This document shows positions 6,813 to 12,627 of a DNA stretch of 12,627 bases, piece by piece. The stretch is from an uncultured Muribaculum sp. (lineage in GTDB: Bacteria; Bacteroidota; Bacteroidia; Bacteroidales; Muribaculaceae), in assembly GCA_947573015.1 (NCBI GenBank), contig CANPDS010000037.1, forward strand, positions 1 through 12,627, in the 5' to 3' direction. Positions within the stretch are counted from its first letter, which is position 1; each line of letters opens with the position of its first letter. The notes below the pieces were generated by a model. That model was not told the DNA's origin and ran no database searches. It saw only the letters and a list, made by a program, of their open reading frames with translations. The position numbers were made by a program, and so were the translations under genes.

Positions 6813-7469
6813 TCAGCTGATAGCCTGTATAAGTTTCTCCGATGTCAACTTATTCTTCAATCTGAATTTCCTTTGCCTTAGAGTTCCTTCTGAGATATTT
6901 AGCAATATTGCTATATCTTGGTTCTTAATGCCTAAGGTGATTAGTCCGAAAAGTGCATTGTCGATTTCTGTTAATTCAGGCGCATCAATATGAAGTTCTT
7001 TGAATAGGTCTTTTTTGCACAGGGCTATTGATGTTGAAAAACTTTTCAACTCCGATTCCGTAAATGCATTTTTTGATGAGTAAATACGTGCTGCATTATT
7101 TGACGTGATCAAATTTTCTATTTTTGCGAATCCGGGATCAAGAGCGTAAATGCGGTTAACAAGGTCGGAGATATGTGTAGATAATATTTCATTATGTAGT
7201 TCTTTTTTGTGCAGTGATGACATGATCCGGTCATTTTCATAATGCTGATTCTCAGTTTTGCTTTTCTCAAAATTGAGTTTCTTATCCCAGAGCAATTCTT
7301 TGGCACTATATAGTGATTTGGCCTCGTTTTTCAATTTTATTGTCCAAATTAATATAAGGAAAAACAATACCGTTGCACACCACCCAATGATTCCATATGC
7401 GGCAGCATCTGATGGAGGAGGAAGAGGTGAGGTGTGAAATAGAACGATTGTGCAATAAAACTTGAACAT
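6813..7469 (-). CDS. Membrane-anchored LuxR-type helix-turn-helix regulator
   Basis: This protein of 218 residues appears to be a one-helix membrane protein with a cytoplasmic DNA-binding end. Residues 1-24 form a short, Pro-containing N-terminus and 25-44 a single membrane helix. Residues about 45-105 are charged and heptad-like (probable coiled coil), and 165-208 fit a GerE/LuxR-type helix-turn-helix (ELTEIDNALFGLITLG, then NQDIAILLNISEGTLRQRK). Similar C-termini occur in Bacteroidetes regulators that also carry an N-terminal periplasmic TPR region of several hundred residues; that sensor part is absent here. The frame is open only to a stop at 7506-7508, with no start codon before the ATG at 7469. 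It converges on the esterase gene (29-base gap) and diverges from the lipoprotein gene. Base composition is low in G+C, like that lipoprotein gene, which suggests the two arrived together. Confidence 0.75.
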   Translation of the reverse strand: MFKFYCTIVLFHTSPLPPPSDAAAYGIIGWCATVLFFLILIWTIKLKNEAKSLYSAKELLWDKKLNFEKSKTENQHYENDRIMSSLHKKELHNEILSTHISDLVNRIYALDPGFAKIENLITSNNAARIYSSKNAFTESELKSFSTSIALCKKDLFKELHIDAPELTEIDNALFGLITLGIKNQDIAILLNISEGTLRQRKFRLKNKLTSEKLIQAIS

Positions 7470-7498
7470 AATAGCTTGTTTAAAATTATTTTTATTAT

Positions 7499-7641
7499 GG
7501 CTGTTCTAAAGTTTTTATGCGTCTGTTTTTTCTCCGATTATCTTTTCTTAATCGGTCACGATACTTTTATCGGTCTCTCTTCATAAGGAAGAAAGGTCAG
7601 AATAAGCAGCTATTACAAAACTAAAATAAATTAGAATAGCC
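7499..7641. repeat. Inverted repeat pair flanking a 121-base segment
   Basis: GGCTGTTCTAA (7499-7509) and TTAGAATAGCC (7631-7641) are inverted copies with 10 of 11 bases matching. The segment between them contains a leftward TAnnTTTG element at 7623-7616. The size fits small invertible promoter segments known from Bacteroidales, but no recombinase gene is in the window and chance is possible in A/T-rich DNA. Confidence 0.3.
7534..7575. promoter_or_regulatory. Cluster of ATCGG half-sites (candidate operator)
   Basis: CCGATTA (7534-7540) and TAATCGG (7549-7555) form a perfect inverted repeat with an 8-base spacer. ATCGGTC at 7551-7557 recurs directly at 7569-7575, an 18-base step. Three half-sites within 42 bases of a divergent control region suggest a regulator binding site, possibly for the adjacent HTH protein. 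This is an inference from symmetry and position. Confidence 0.4.
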
Positions 7642-7713
7642 ATCTATAATTGAATATATAGAATAAACAGAAGGCTTGCGCTCAAAGATAGTAATAAATT
7701 GTTATTTTAAATT

Positions 7714-7756
7714 ACAATAAACGATGTTATTTGTTACGTAACAAAATTTTTATTGT
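7714..7756. promoter_or_regulatory. Nested palindrome with core TTTGTTACGTAACAAA
   Basis: The 16-base core at 7730-7745 is a perfect palindrome. It is enclosed by ACAATAAA (7714-7721) and TTTATTGT (7749-7756), an 8-base inverted repeat. A further near-palindrome (8 of 9 pairs) centred on 7708 adjoins to the left. The core lies about 120 bases before the lipoprotein -7 element, so it could be an activator site for that gene, a site for the leftward HTH gene, or a recombination or replication-protein site. No U-tract follows, so it is not a terminator. Confidence 0.45.
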
Positions 7757-7837
7757 TTCGAGAGCGTAATGCTTTGATATATAGTTATTTATTTGGATTT
7801 TTATTTGGTGTGACTCCGATGATATGTAACGTGAATT

Positions 7838-7871
7838 TTTGGGGTTTAATTGGAGGAGGATACTAACTTTG
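7838..7871 (+). promoter_or_regulatory. Promoter of the glycine-zipper lipoprotein gene
   Basis: TAACTTTG at 7864-7871 matches TAnnTTTG exactly. TTTG at 7838-7841 lies 22 bases upstream, slightly more than the usual 19-21. The predicted start is near 7877, which gives a leader of about 20 bases before the ATG at 7898 and supports that start over the TTG at 7850. Confidence 0.65.
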
Positions 7872-7897
7872 CGACTGTATATTTTTATTCTCACATT

Positions 7898-8974
7898 ATG
7901 TATAAAATAATTTTATTGAGTATAAGCATTGCAGTTGGTGTCTTATACGCGTGTCAGGATTCTGATTCTGTTGAAACGAGTGTGCTGGATTCATCTTATG
8001 TATATATAGATGATGGGGTAAATGGAGTTGCAGATGCAATTGATAGTCTAAATTTGGAGTATGCAAAGCTCTTTTTATCATCAGACTATGTGGATTCTAG
8101 AGCTACAGAACAGCATACAAAAGAGCCGAAAGATTCATTGGATTTACTCCCGCCTCAGGTAGATATGTGGGGTGGAATTGCGGGTGAAATAATTATTGCG
8201 GCTGCAATTGGAAGTTCCCTTGGACCTATGGGTACAATTGGGGGCGCTGTTGTTGGGGTTGTATTGTCGCATTTGAGTTCAGAGGTTGCGGCTACTGCAA
8301 CATCATCTATTGCACAATATGTATATGATTGTGCTGGTTTAGCTATGGTAACACCACCGTATATTTCATCAAATAATATAATTATTCCGTGTGGTTTGGA
8401 AGACGGTAATGACTGGCGATATTCTTATCCTATAGGATATGTTGGATACATGGACTCAATCGGGTGGCGGCATAACAAAATTCTTGCAGAATGTGCTATT
8501 GATTTTCCAAAGGAGAATTGTTCTGAGTATCGAGTTAGGGCATATGAAATATTGGACTCTTGTATCGTGAAACATAATAGAATATCTCCGGATTCTTTAC
8601 GAATAGATTTCTCACAGGAATATAAGGATAAGCTGATCGATGTGATTATTGCACTTTGTTCAGAATCTGTAAATGTTTTAAATGGCGAGAGCTCATATTC
8701 TACTTTTATAGAAAGTTCAAGTAATATTATGGTGGATCATTTTAATATAGCAGAGAATGATTCACGATTAGTGATGATGAAAAATGTAAATATACCGGTG
8801 TTGGAAATGTATTCTTCATTGCCGGTGGAATATAAAGAATCATATTCTGGACAAGTGAATCAGATATTGCATGATGCAAGTATTTCGGATGACTTGAAGT
8901 CAAGTACAATTATAGCGAATCAAATTGGTTTGAATAGTTCCTTGTACTGGAATCCAGTGGATATAAACGAATGA
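7898..8974 (+). CDS. Uncharacterised lipoprotein with glycine-zipper segment and six extra cysteines
   Basis: No family is recognised. The 358-residue protein starts with a lipoprotein signal (MYKIILLSISIAVGVLYAC, lipidated Cys19, Tyr at -2 unusual), followed by a Ser/Asp-rich linker (20-90). Residues 92-123 are hydrophobic and glycine-rich, with several GxxxG-like spacings (GGIAGE, AIGSSLGPMGTIGGAVVG). Such a glycine zipper can insert in or oligomerise within a membrane, and similar segments occur in some bacteriocin-like and outer-membrane proteins. Six cysteines follow (145, 165, 199, 208, 222, 254), enough for three disulfides in an exported protein. The C-terminal half looks alpha-helical. 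Reading from the TTG at 7850 would place 16 residues before the signal and the promoter inside the gene, so the ATG at 7898 is preferred. The gene is A/T-rich compared with the flanks, which suggests horizontal transfer. It diverges from the HTH regulator gene and lies 19 bases before the membrane-protein gene. Confidence 0.75.
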   Translation: MYKIILLSISIAVGVLYACQDSDSVETSVLDSSYVYIDDGVNGVADAIDSLNLEYAKLFLSSDYVDSRATEQHTKEPKDSLDLLPPQVDMWGGIAGEIIIAAAIGSSLGPMGTIGGAVVGVVLSHLSSEVAATATSSIAQYVYDCAGLAMVTPPYISSNNIIIPCGLEDGNDWRYSYPIGYVGYMDSIGWRHNKILAECAIDFPKENCSEYRVRAYEILDSCIVKHNRISPDSLRIDFSQEYKDKLIDVIIALCSESVNVLNGESSYSTFIESSSNIMVDHFNIAENDSRLVMMKNVNIPVLEMYSSLPVEYKESYSGQVNQILHDASISDDLKSSTIIANQIGLNSSLYWNPVDINE

Positions 8975-8993
8975 TTGCTTAACTCTTATTCAT

Positions 8994-9335
8994 ATGAGGA
9001 GAATTTTCGGACTCATGGTGGGCGCCGGGTTTGTTTTTGTGTGGGGCAATATGCTTTATTTGTGTCATGCGCAAGAATTCTGGAACAGTGTTGTAGGTGC
9101 ATTATGTGGCTTACTCGTTATGTTTGGCATAAGGCAGATCAAAGTAAGCTATGTAGAGGAACATCCACATCAGGCTACGGTGTTTTGGGGAGCATTTATT
9201 GTATTGAATGCTTTACTCGCCTATTTGGCAAACCGGGTAGATATGCTGTGCGCCCGTTTTGGTTTTATCATTATTGATATTGGCATTATCGGTTGTCTGC
9301 TGACCAAGGCTTTTGATCCTGCCGAGAAAGAATGA
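8994..9335 (+). CDS. Small four-helix membrane protein of unknown function
   Basis: This protein of 113 residues has four predicted membrane helices (about 4-24, 30-47, 61-79 and 88-104) and short charged loops. No family was recognised. The frame was chosen over the overlapping plus-strand frame at 8975-9277 because only this one gives a coherent membrane-protein pattern. The ATG at 8994 is 19 bases after the lipoprotein stop with no promoter of its own visible, so co-transcription with the lipoprotein is likely. A terminator follows 18 bases after the stop. Its G+C is somewhat higher than that of the lipoprotein gene, so it may belong to the resident genome rather than to the acquired segment. 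Confidence 0.7.
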   Translation: MRRIFGLMVGAGFVFVWGNMLYLCHAQEFWNSVVGALCGLLVMFGIRQIKVSYVEEHPHQATVFWGAFIVLNALLAYLANRVDMLCARFGFIIIDIGIIGCLLTKAFDPAEKE

Positions 9336-9353
9336 TTACATGCTCCACTATGC

Positions 9354-9417
9354 TTTATTGGGGCTTCGACCGATAAAAGGCGAAAGGGAGGCGGTTCACA
9401 CCGGCTCCCTTTCTTTT
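9354..9417. terminator. Tandem hairpins, probable bidirectional terminator
   Basis: Hairpin one pairs TTTATTGG (9354-9361) with CCGATAAA (9370-9377) around an eight-base loop containing CTTCG. Hairpin two pairs GAAAGGGAG (9382-9390) with CTCCCTTTC (9405-9413) and, inside a G-G mismatch, CGGT with ACCG around TCAC. It is followed by TTTT on the plus strand. On the minus strand the second hairpin is followed by GCCTTTTATC, so it can also end transcripts of asd, which stops at 9523. Confidence 0.8.
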
Positions 9418-9522
9418 AAAATAAAGGCTTAAGGTTACTTATCTTATTTGTACAGAGGTTTTCTATTTTCTGAGAATTGAGAGAGGGTTTTGTAGGAAAG
9501 AGGGAGGAAATTGTGATGACCA

Positions 9523-10548
9523 TTATTTGGCTTGTGATTTCCAACCGTGGGCCAGCATGAACTGCGCTATCTGCACGGCATTTAGAGCTGCTCCTTTCTT
9601 GATTTGATCGCCTACGATCCAGAATGAAAGTCCGCGGTCGCAAGTCAAGTCCTTACGCAGACGACCCACATATACCGGATCCTGATCGGCGATATCGAGT
9701 GGCATCGGGTAGCGCTTGTTGGCAGGATCGTCGAGTACTACTACACCCTCGGCTTTCTCAAGAGCCTCACGGGCTGCCTCAAGAGTAATGGGTTGCTCTG
9801 TCTCTACCCATACTGCCTCGGAATGAGCGCGCATCACGGGTACACGTACACATGTGGCGCTTACTTCGAGTGATGGAGCATGCATTATTTTCTTAGTCTC
9901 ATTGTACATTTTCATCTCTTCCTTTGTGTATCCGTTTTCGGTGAATACATCGACTTGAGGGATGACATTGTATGCGAGCTGGTATGCGAATTTTTCGATT
10001 GTCGGTTGCTCTCCACGGGTGAGTTGGGCATGTTGTTCGAGCAACTCTGCCATTGCCGATGCTCCGGCACCACTGGCAGCCTGATAAGTCGACACATGCA
10101 CACGGCGAATGGGCGACAGGTCGTTAATAGGCTTCAGGGCCACTACCATCTGGATAGTGGTGCAGTTAGGATTGGCAATTATATTTCTTGGGGTATCGAA
10201 AGCGTCCATTCCGTTGACTTCGGGTACCACCAGAGGTACGTCGGCATCCATGCGGAACGCGCTTGAATTGTCGATCATCATGGCTCCATGGGCTGTGATC
10301 GTGTCGGCGTATTCGCGTGATGTGCCTGCTCCGGCAGAAGTGAAAGCTATATCCACTCCTTTGAAGTCGTCAGCATTATGTGTGAGTTCTTTCACTATAA
10401 TCTCCTTTCCACGGAAAGTATATGCGCGGCCAGCACTACGGCTTGAGCCGAAGAGCAATAACTCATCAATGGGAAAATTCTGTTGGTCAAGTGTGCGGAG
10501 AAATTCCTGTCCGACTGCTCCGCTTGCACCTACGATAGCTACTCTCAT
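9523..10548 (-). CDS. asd: Aspartate-semialdehyde dehydrogenase
   Basis: The enzyme reduces L-aspartyl-4-phosphate to L-aspartate-4-semialdehyde with NADPH. This is the branch point to lysine/diaminopimelate, threonine, methionine and isoleucine. The 341-residue cytoplasmic protein has the N-terminal NADP-binding motif GASGAVGQE (7-15), SSRSAG (35-40), the catalytic Cys129 in NPNCTT (126-131), Gln156 in STYQAASG, Arg235 in CVRVPV and the general-base His242 in RAHSEAV. The ATG at 10548 gives the expected MRVAIVGASG start. It has its own promoter and a leader of about 100 bases, and ends toward the bidirectional terminator. No aspartate kinase or other pathway gene is adjacent. Confidence 0.97.
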   Translation of the reverse strand: MRVAIVGASGAVGQEFLRTLDQQNFPIDELLLFGSSRSAGRAYTFRGKEIIVKELTHNADDFKGVDIAFTSAGAGTSREYADTITAHGAMMIDNSSAFRMDADVPLVVPEVNGMDAFDTPRNIIANPNCTTIQMVVALKPINDLSPIRRVHVSTYQAASGAGASAMAELLEQHAQLTRGEQPTIEKFAYQLAYNVIPQVDVFTENGYTKEEMKMYNETKKIMHAPSLEVSATCVRVPVMRAHSEAVWVETEQPITLEAAREALEKAEGVVVLDDPANKRYPMPLDIADQDPVYVGRLRKDLTCDRGLSFWIVGDQIKKGAALNAVQIAQFMLAHGWKSQAK

Positions 10549-10650
10549 CTCTGTCGTGGTTAGGTTAAAATAAGTGAAAGGATAATGGGCGGGGGATCTG
10601 CATCAGTCAAGTACCCTGTTGCCACAGTTTTGGCTTTCTGAACCCCATTA
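10549..10650 (-). other. Untranslated leader of asd
   Basis: From the predicted start near 10650 to the asd ATG there are about 100 bases. They are too short for a lysine riboswitch, and no such fold was seen. A 13-codon frame (10648 to 10607 on the minus strand) begins within a few bases of the predicted start, but it lacks a run of regulatory codons and is probably chance. Confidence 0.4.
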
Positions 10651-10656
10651 TTAGTG

Positions 10657-10688
10657 CAAAATTAATGATTGAATGTTATTTTGCCAAA
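10657..10688 (-). promoter_or_regulatory. asd promoter (TTTG-N20-TAATTTTG)
   Basis: On the minus strand TTTG lies at 10688-10685 and TAATTTTG at 10664-10657, with a 20-base spacer, the same geometry as the tRNA-Asn promoter. Both boxes match the Bacteroidetes consensus without mismatch. Confidence 0.8.
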
Positions 10689-10733
10689 TTTGTTTGATGA
10701 AAAGTGGCGAATGGATTGTCTTAATGCAGCAAT

Positions 10734-10773
10734 AATGCCATTAATTGAGGGAAATTCACCAATTAATGGCATT
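10734..10773. terminator. Perfect 14-base-pair hairpin between the GlmU-like gene and asd
   Basis: AATGCCATTAATTG (10734-10747) pairs perfectly with its complement at 10760-10773 across a 12-base loop. A T-run (10772-10776) follows on the plus strand only. On the minus strand the tail is ATTATTGC, so as a terminator for the leftward GlmU-like gene, which ends 29 bases away, it would be weak. It may instead block rightward antisense transcription, or act as an mRNA 3' end stabiliser. Confidence 0.55.
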
Positions 10774-10801
10774 TTTACTCACCGTCTTTTTTGAGAGGCT
10801 G

Positions 10802-11965
10802 TTATTTATATGTCTCTGCGATTTCCCGGATAGCTTCGAATATGTCTATATCGGTTTGGGTAAGCTCCACATGACGCCTGGCCATGGCACGGCGTGCGAT
10901 ATCAAAAAATTTCGACATGGCTACATCCGAAAAGCCTGCCGCGCTTCCTTCACTGAATGATGCTACAAAATTGCGAGGAAATCCGGAACCGTGTATGTTG
11001 CAACCCACGCCGACTACAGTGGCGGTATTGAACATCGTGTTGATTCCTGCTTTGGAATGATCGGCCATGATGAGGCCGCAGAATTGCAGACCGGTGCGCA
11101 GGAATCGGTGGGCCGGATAGTTCCAGAGTTTGATTTCGGTATAGTCGTTTTTCAGATTTGATGCCACGCAGTCGGCGCCAAGGTTACACCATTCTCCGAT
11201 CACTGCATTTCCGAGGAATCCGTCGTGGGCCTTGTTGCTGTAGCCGATCATCACCACATTCGACAGCTCGCCTCCGACCTTTGACCATGGCCCGATGGTG
11301 GTGGCGCCATATATTTTTGTGCCCATGTTTATGTGGGAGTCGTGGCACAGAGCCAATGGGCCGCGCACCAGAGTGCCCTCCATTACCTCCGCATTGCGCC
11401 CGATGTATACAGGGCCATGCTCTACATTAAGCACGGCGGCTTCGATCCACGCGCCCTCTTCGAGGAATACCCTTGATGGGTCGCCGATTACTGTCACGGT
11501 CTTGCTCAGTGGCTGGGATGTATGTGTGGCGGTTATGGCCTGAAAGTCTTGTTCAAGAGCATCTCCGTTTAGGAGGAATATGTCGGGAAGAGTGCGAAGC
11601 GCGATCGGCTTGTCTGTAAGCTCTACAGTATTTGTTGTCTCTTTGCCATGTCGGGCAATAACCTCTCCGTCGATTGCTATGGCTGTGCCTTGTGGCAAGG
11701 TGGATATGGCTTGTACAAGATTCTCTGTCGGGCATACGTGCGATGCGATATAGTAGTCATCGAGTGTATCTGCCTCGGTCATCGGGAATTTTTTCGACAG
11801 ATAGTCCGCGCTGACTTTGTAGGAATACCGGCCCGGGAATGCACGTTCCCATTTTTCGCGTATTGTGTTGATCCCAAGACGTATTTCGGCTACGGGACGT
11901 GTATAGGTTATGGGGAGGAGATTGTCGCGGATCTCGGCGACATCATATAGTATTATGTTACGCAT
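10802..11965 (-). CDS. GlmU-family sugar nucleotidyltransferase/acetyltransferase, Bacteroidetes type
   Basis: The protein of 387 residues resembles the alternative GlmU family of Bacteroidetes (TIGR03991-like), which is thought to make UDP-N-acetylglucosamine from glucosamine-1-phosphate. The N-terminal part (1-150) has the family's RPVAEIRLG stretch (23-31) and LLNGDALEQ (131-139), but not the LAAGxGTRM signature of classical GlmU. Residues about 165-325 form a left-handed beta-helix of hexapeptide repeats, with a candidate acetyltransferase histidine, His247, in SNKAHDGFLG. A KAGINTMFNTATVVG stretch (305-319) and a short helical tail follow. Databases often label such proteins glucose-1-phosphate thymidylyltransferase. 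It has its own -7 element, and its ATG at 11965 is the natural start of the MRNIILYD motif. A role in peptidoglycan and LPS precursor supply is inferred from the family. Confidence 0.88.
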   Translation of the reverse strand: MRNIILYDVAEIRDNLLPITYTRPVAEIRLGINTIREKWERAFPGRYSYKVSADYLSKKFPMTEADTLDDYYIASHVCPTENLVQAISTLPQGTAIAIDGEVIARHGKETTNTVELTDKPIALRTLPDIFLLNGDALEQDFQAITATHTSQPLSKTVTVIGDPSRVFLEEGAWIEAAVLNVEHGPVYIGRNAEVMEGTLVRGPLALCHDSHINMGTKIYGATTIGPWSKVGGELSNVVMIGYSNKAHDGFLGNAVIGEWCNLGADCVASNLKNDYTEIKLWNYPAHRFLRTGLQFCGLIMADHSKAGINTMFNTATVVGVGCNIHGSGFPRNFVASFSEGSAAGFSDVAMSKFFDIARRAMARRHVELTQTDIDIFEAIREIAETYK

Positions 11966-11987
11966 AGTCAGGTGTGTTAAAACTCTA

Positions 11988-11995
11988 CAAATATA
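11988..11995 (-). promoter_or_regulatory. Promoter of the GlmU-like gene, -7 element TATATTTG
   Basis: TATATTTG on the minus strand matches TAnnTTTG exactly. No -33 TTTG is visible at the right distance. The predicted start is near 11982, which gives a leader of about 17 bases to the ATG at 11965. Confidence 0.5.
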
Positions 11996-12049
11996 CGAAG
12001 TCGGTGAAACCTGGGCTTATCTACAAGTGTTAATAATTTTAAATACAAG

Positions 12050-12478
12050 ATGATGATTACCACACTTATCCTTTTGATTACTTCAATGCCCGTGCTGTTG
12101 TGTGAGGCTCTGGCTGTAGCTGCCGCAGTGGTGGCACTTAACATCATATACCGCCATATGCGTGGCAATGTGTCTTTGCTTAAGCGTGTGGTGTTGTCGG
12201 CATTGGCTGTGCTGATTGTGGGCGCAGTATGGTGTGCGGCTGTCAACTCTGCCGGTGGAGAATGGTCGATCGCCGGTGTTGGAGCTTCGTCTGACCTTAT
12301 CGGTACCGGAACAAGTATTCAGCGTGCATTGGGATCGGTGGGCGCCTCCTCTGTAACGGGTGCTGCCGTCCCTGGTATATGGCCTGCGCTGATAGGCAGT
12401 TGCATCGCTGTAGCCGGGATATGGACTCTTCTTACTGTGCCAAATGCCAGGAAGGCTGCTGTAAAGCGAGGGCGATAG
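12050..12478 (+). CDS. Small hydrophobic membrane protein of unknown function
   Basis: This protein of 142 residues has three predicted membrane segments: about 4-34 (long, Leu/Ala/Val-rich), 47-66 and 108-130. A Gly/Ser/Ala-rich loop (67-107) with little charge lies between the last two, and the C-terminus is basic (NARKAAVKRGR). No family was recognised. The gene diverges from the GlmU-like gene across 84 bases. The start could be the ATG at 12050 or the next codon, ATG at 12053. No clear promoter is seen; TAATTTTA at 12034-12041 misses the consensus by one base and sits too close to the ATG. Codon use resembles the flanking resident genes. Confidence 0.65.
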   Translation: MMITTLILLITSMPVLLCEALAVAAAVVALNIIYRHMRGNVSLLKRVVLSALAVLIVGAVWCAAVNSAGGEWSIAGVGASSDLIGTGTSIQRALGSVGASSVTGAAVPGIWPALIGSCIAVAGIWTLLTVPNARKAAVKRGR

Positions 12479-12627
12479 TAGTGCAGGGTATAAGGTTTAG
12501 TGCCAGTAGTTTGAATTTACGGCCATCTTGGGTCGAGGCAACGGATTTCTCCGGTAGGTTGAATGCGTCAGGGGAGGGGAGATTTATTCCGTAGGCAAAT
12601 GGAATGCCCGGGGTGAGTGCTGCTTTG

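Larger units (their letters stand above)
7470..7897. other. Divergent A/T-rich control region without genes
   Basis: About 430 bases between the divergent HTH and lipoprotein genes hold no credible coding frame. Going rightward they contain one arm of an 11-base inverted repeat, three ATCGG half-sites, the second arm, a cluster of palindromes around 7699-7756 and the lipoprotein promoter. Possible leftward -7 elements for the HTH gene are TAGTTTTG (7623-7616) and TATCTTTG (7690-7683); neither has a clear -33 box. A perfect GGAGGAGG at 7852-7859 lies upstream of the predicted transcript start and so is not a ribosome binding site. Confidence 0.6.

Noticed and set aside
7850..7897. TTG start for the glycine-zipper lipoprotein
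   Set aside because: It would place 16 residues before the lipoprotein signal and put the perfect TAACTTTG promoter within the gene.
7470..7900. Mobile-element ends or a CRISPR array in the repeat-rich control region
   Set aside because: Repeats are short and irregularly spaced; there is no transposase, target-site duplication, regular spacer pattern or cas gene.
8975..9277. Plus-strand frame overlapping the four-helix membrane protein
   Set aside because: Cys/Arg-rich translation without pattern; the other frame gives four clean membrane helices.
10607..10648. 13-codon leader peptide (attenuator) before asd
   Set aside because: No run of Lys, Thr or Met codons, no terminator/antiterminator pair, and it starts at the very beginning of the predicted transcript.
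10549..10650. Lysine riboswitch before asd
   Set aside because: The leader is only about 100 bases and shows no fold or motif of that class.

Overview
The window looks like chromosomal DNA from the Bacteroidales, probably a gut Muribaculaceae-type organism; the family level is an inference. Upstream regions repeatedly show the Bacteroidetes -7 promoter element TAnnTTTG (twice with a TTTG -33 box exactly 20 bases upstream). Start codons lack Shine-Dalgarno sites. Several gene families are typical of the phylum: ATP-type PEP carboxykinase, DUF3822 next to rsmD, the divergent GlmU-like protein, and a Big_5 Ig-like lipoprotein.

Layout: a tRNA-Asn(GTT), cut by the left edge, runs leftward from a near-perfect promoter. 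A GT-rich gene-free stretch follows, then the pckA promoter with a dyad lying on its -7 element, a leader of about 115 bases with two small hairpins, pckA itself and a strong intrinsic terminator. Next come four rightward genes: an outer-surface Ig-like lipoprotein, a DUF3822 protein, rsmD (overlapping DUF3822 by 10 bases) and a secreted alpha/beta-hydrolase esterase.

From about 6.8 to 9.0 kb the base composition drops sharply (spot-counted lines about 25-45% G+C, against about 55-58% in pckA, the Ig-like gene and asd). This segment holds a leftward gene for a membrane-anchored LuxR-type helix-turn-helix protein, a gene-free divergent control region of about 390 bases rich in inverted repeats, and a rightward gene for a cysteine-rich lipoprotein with a glycine-zipper segment. 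A small four-helix membrane protein follows it closely. Two tandem hairpins form a probable two-way terminator. This segment is the best candidate for an accessory, little-described system.

The right part returns to housekeeping genes on the minus strand: asd (lysine/threonine/methionine and diaminopimelate precursors) and a Bacteroidetes GlmU-like sugar nucleotidyltransferase/acetyltransferase (UDP-GlcNAc precursor). Both feed cell-wall synthesis, but each has its own promoter. A divergent small membrane protein of unknown function closes the window. No CRISPR array, insertion sequence, transposase, integrase or rRNA was seen.
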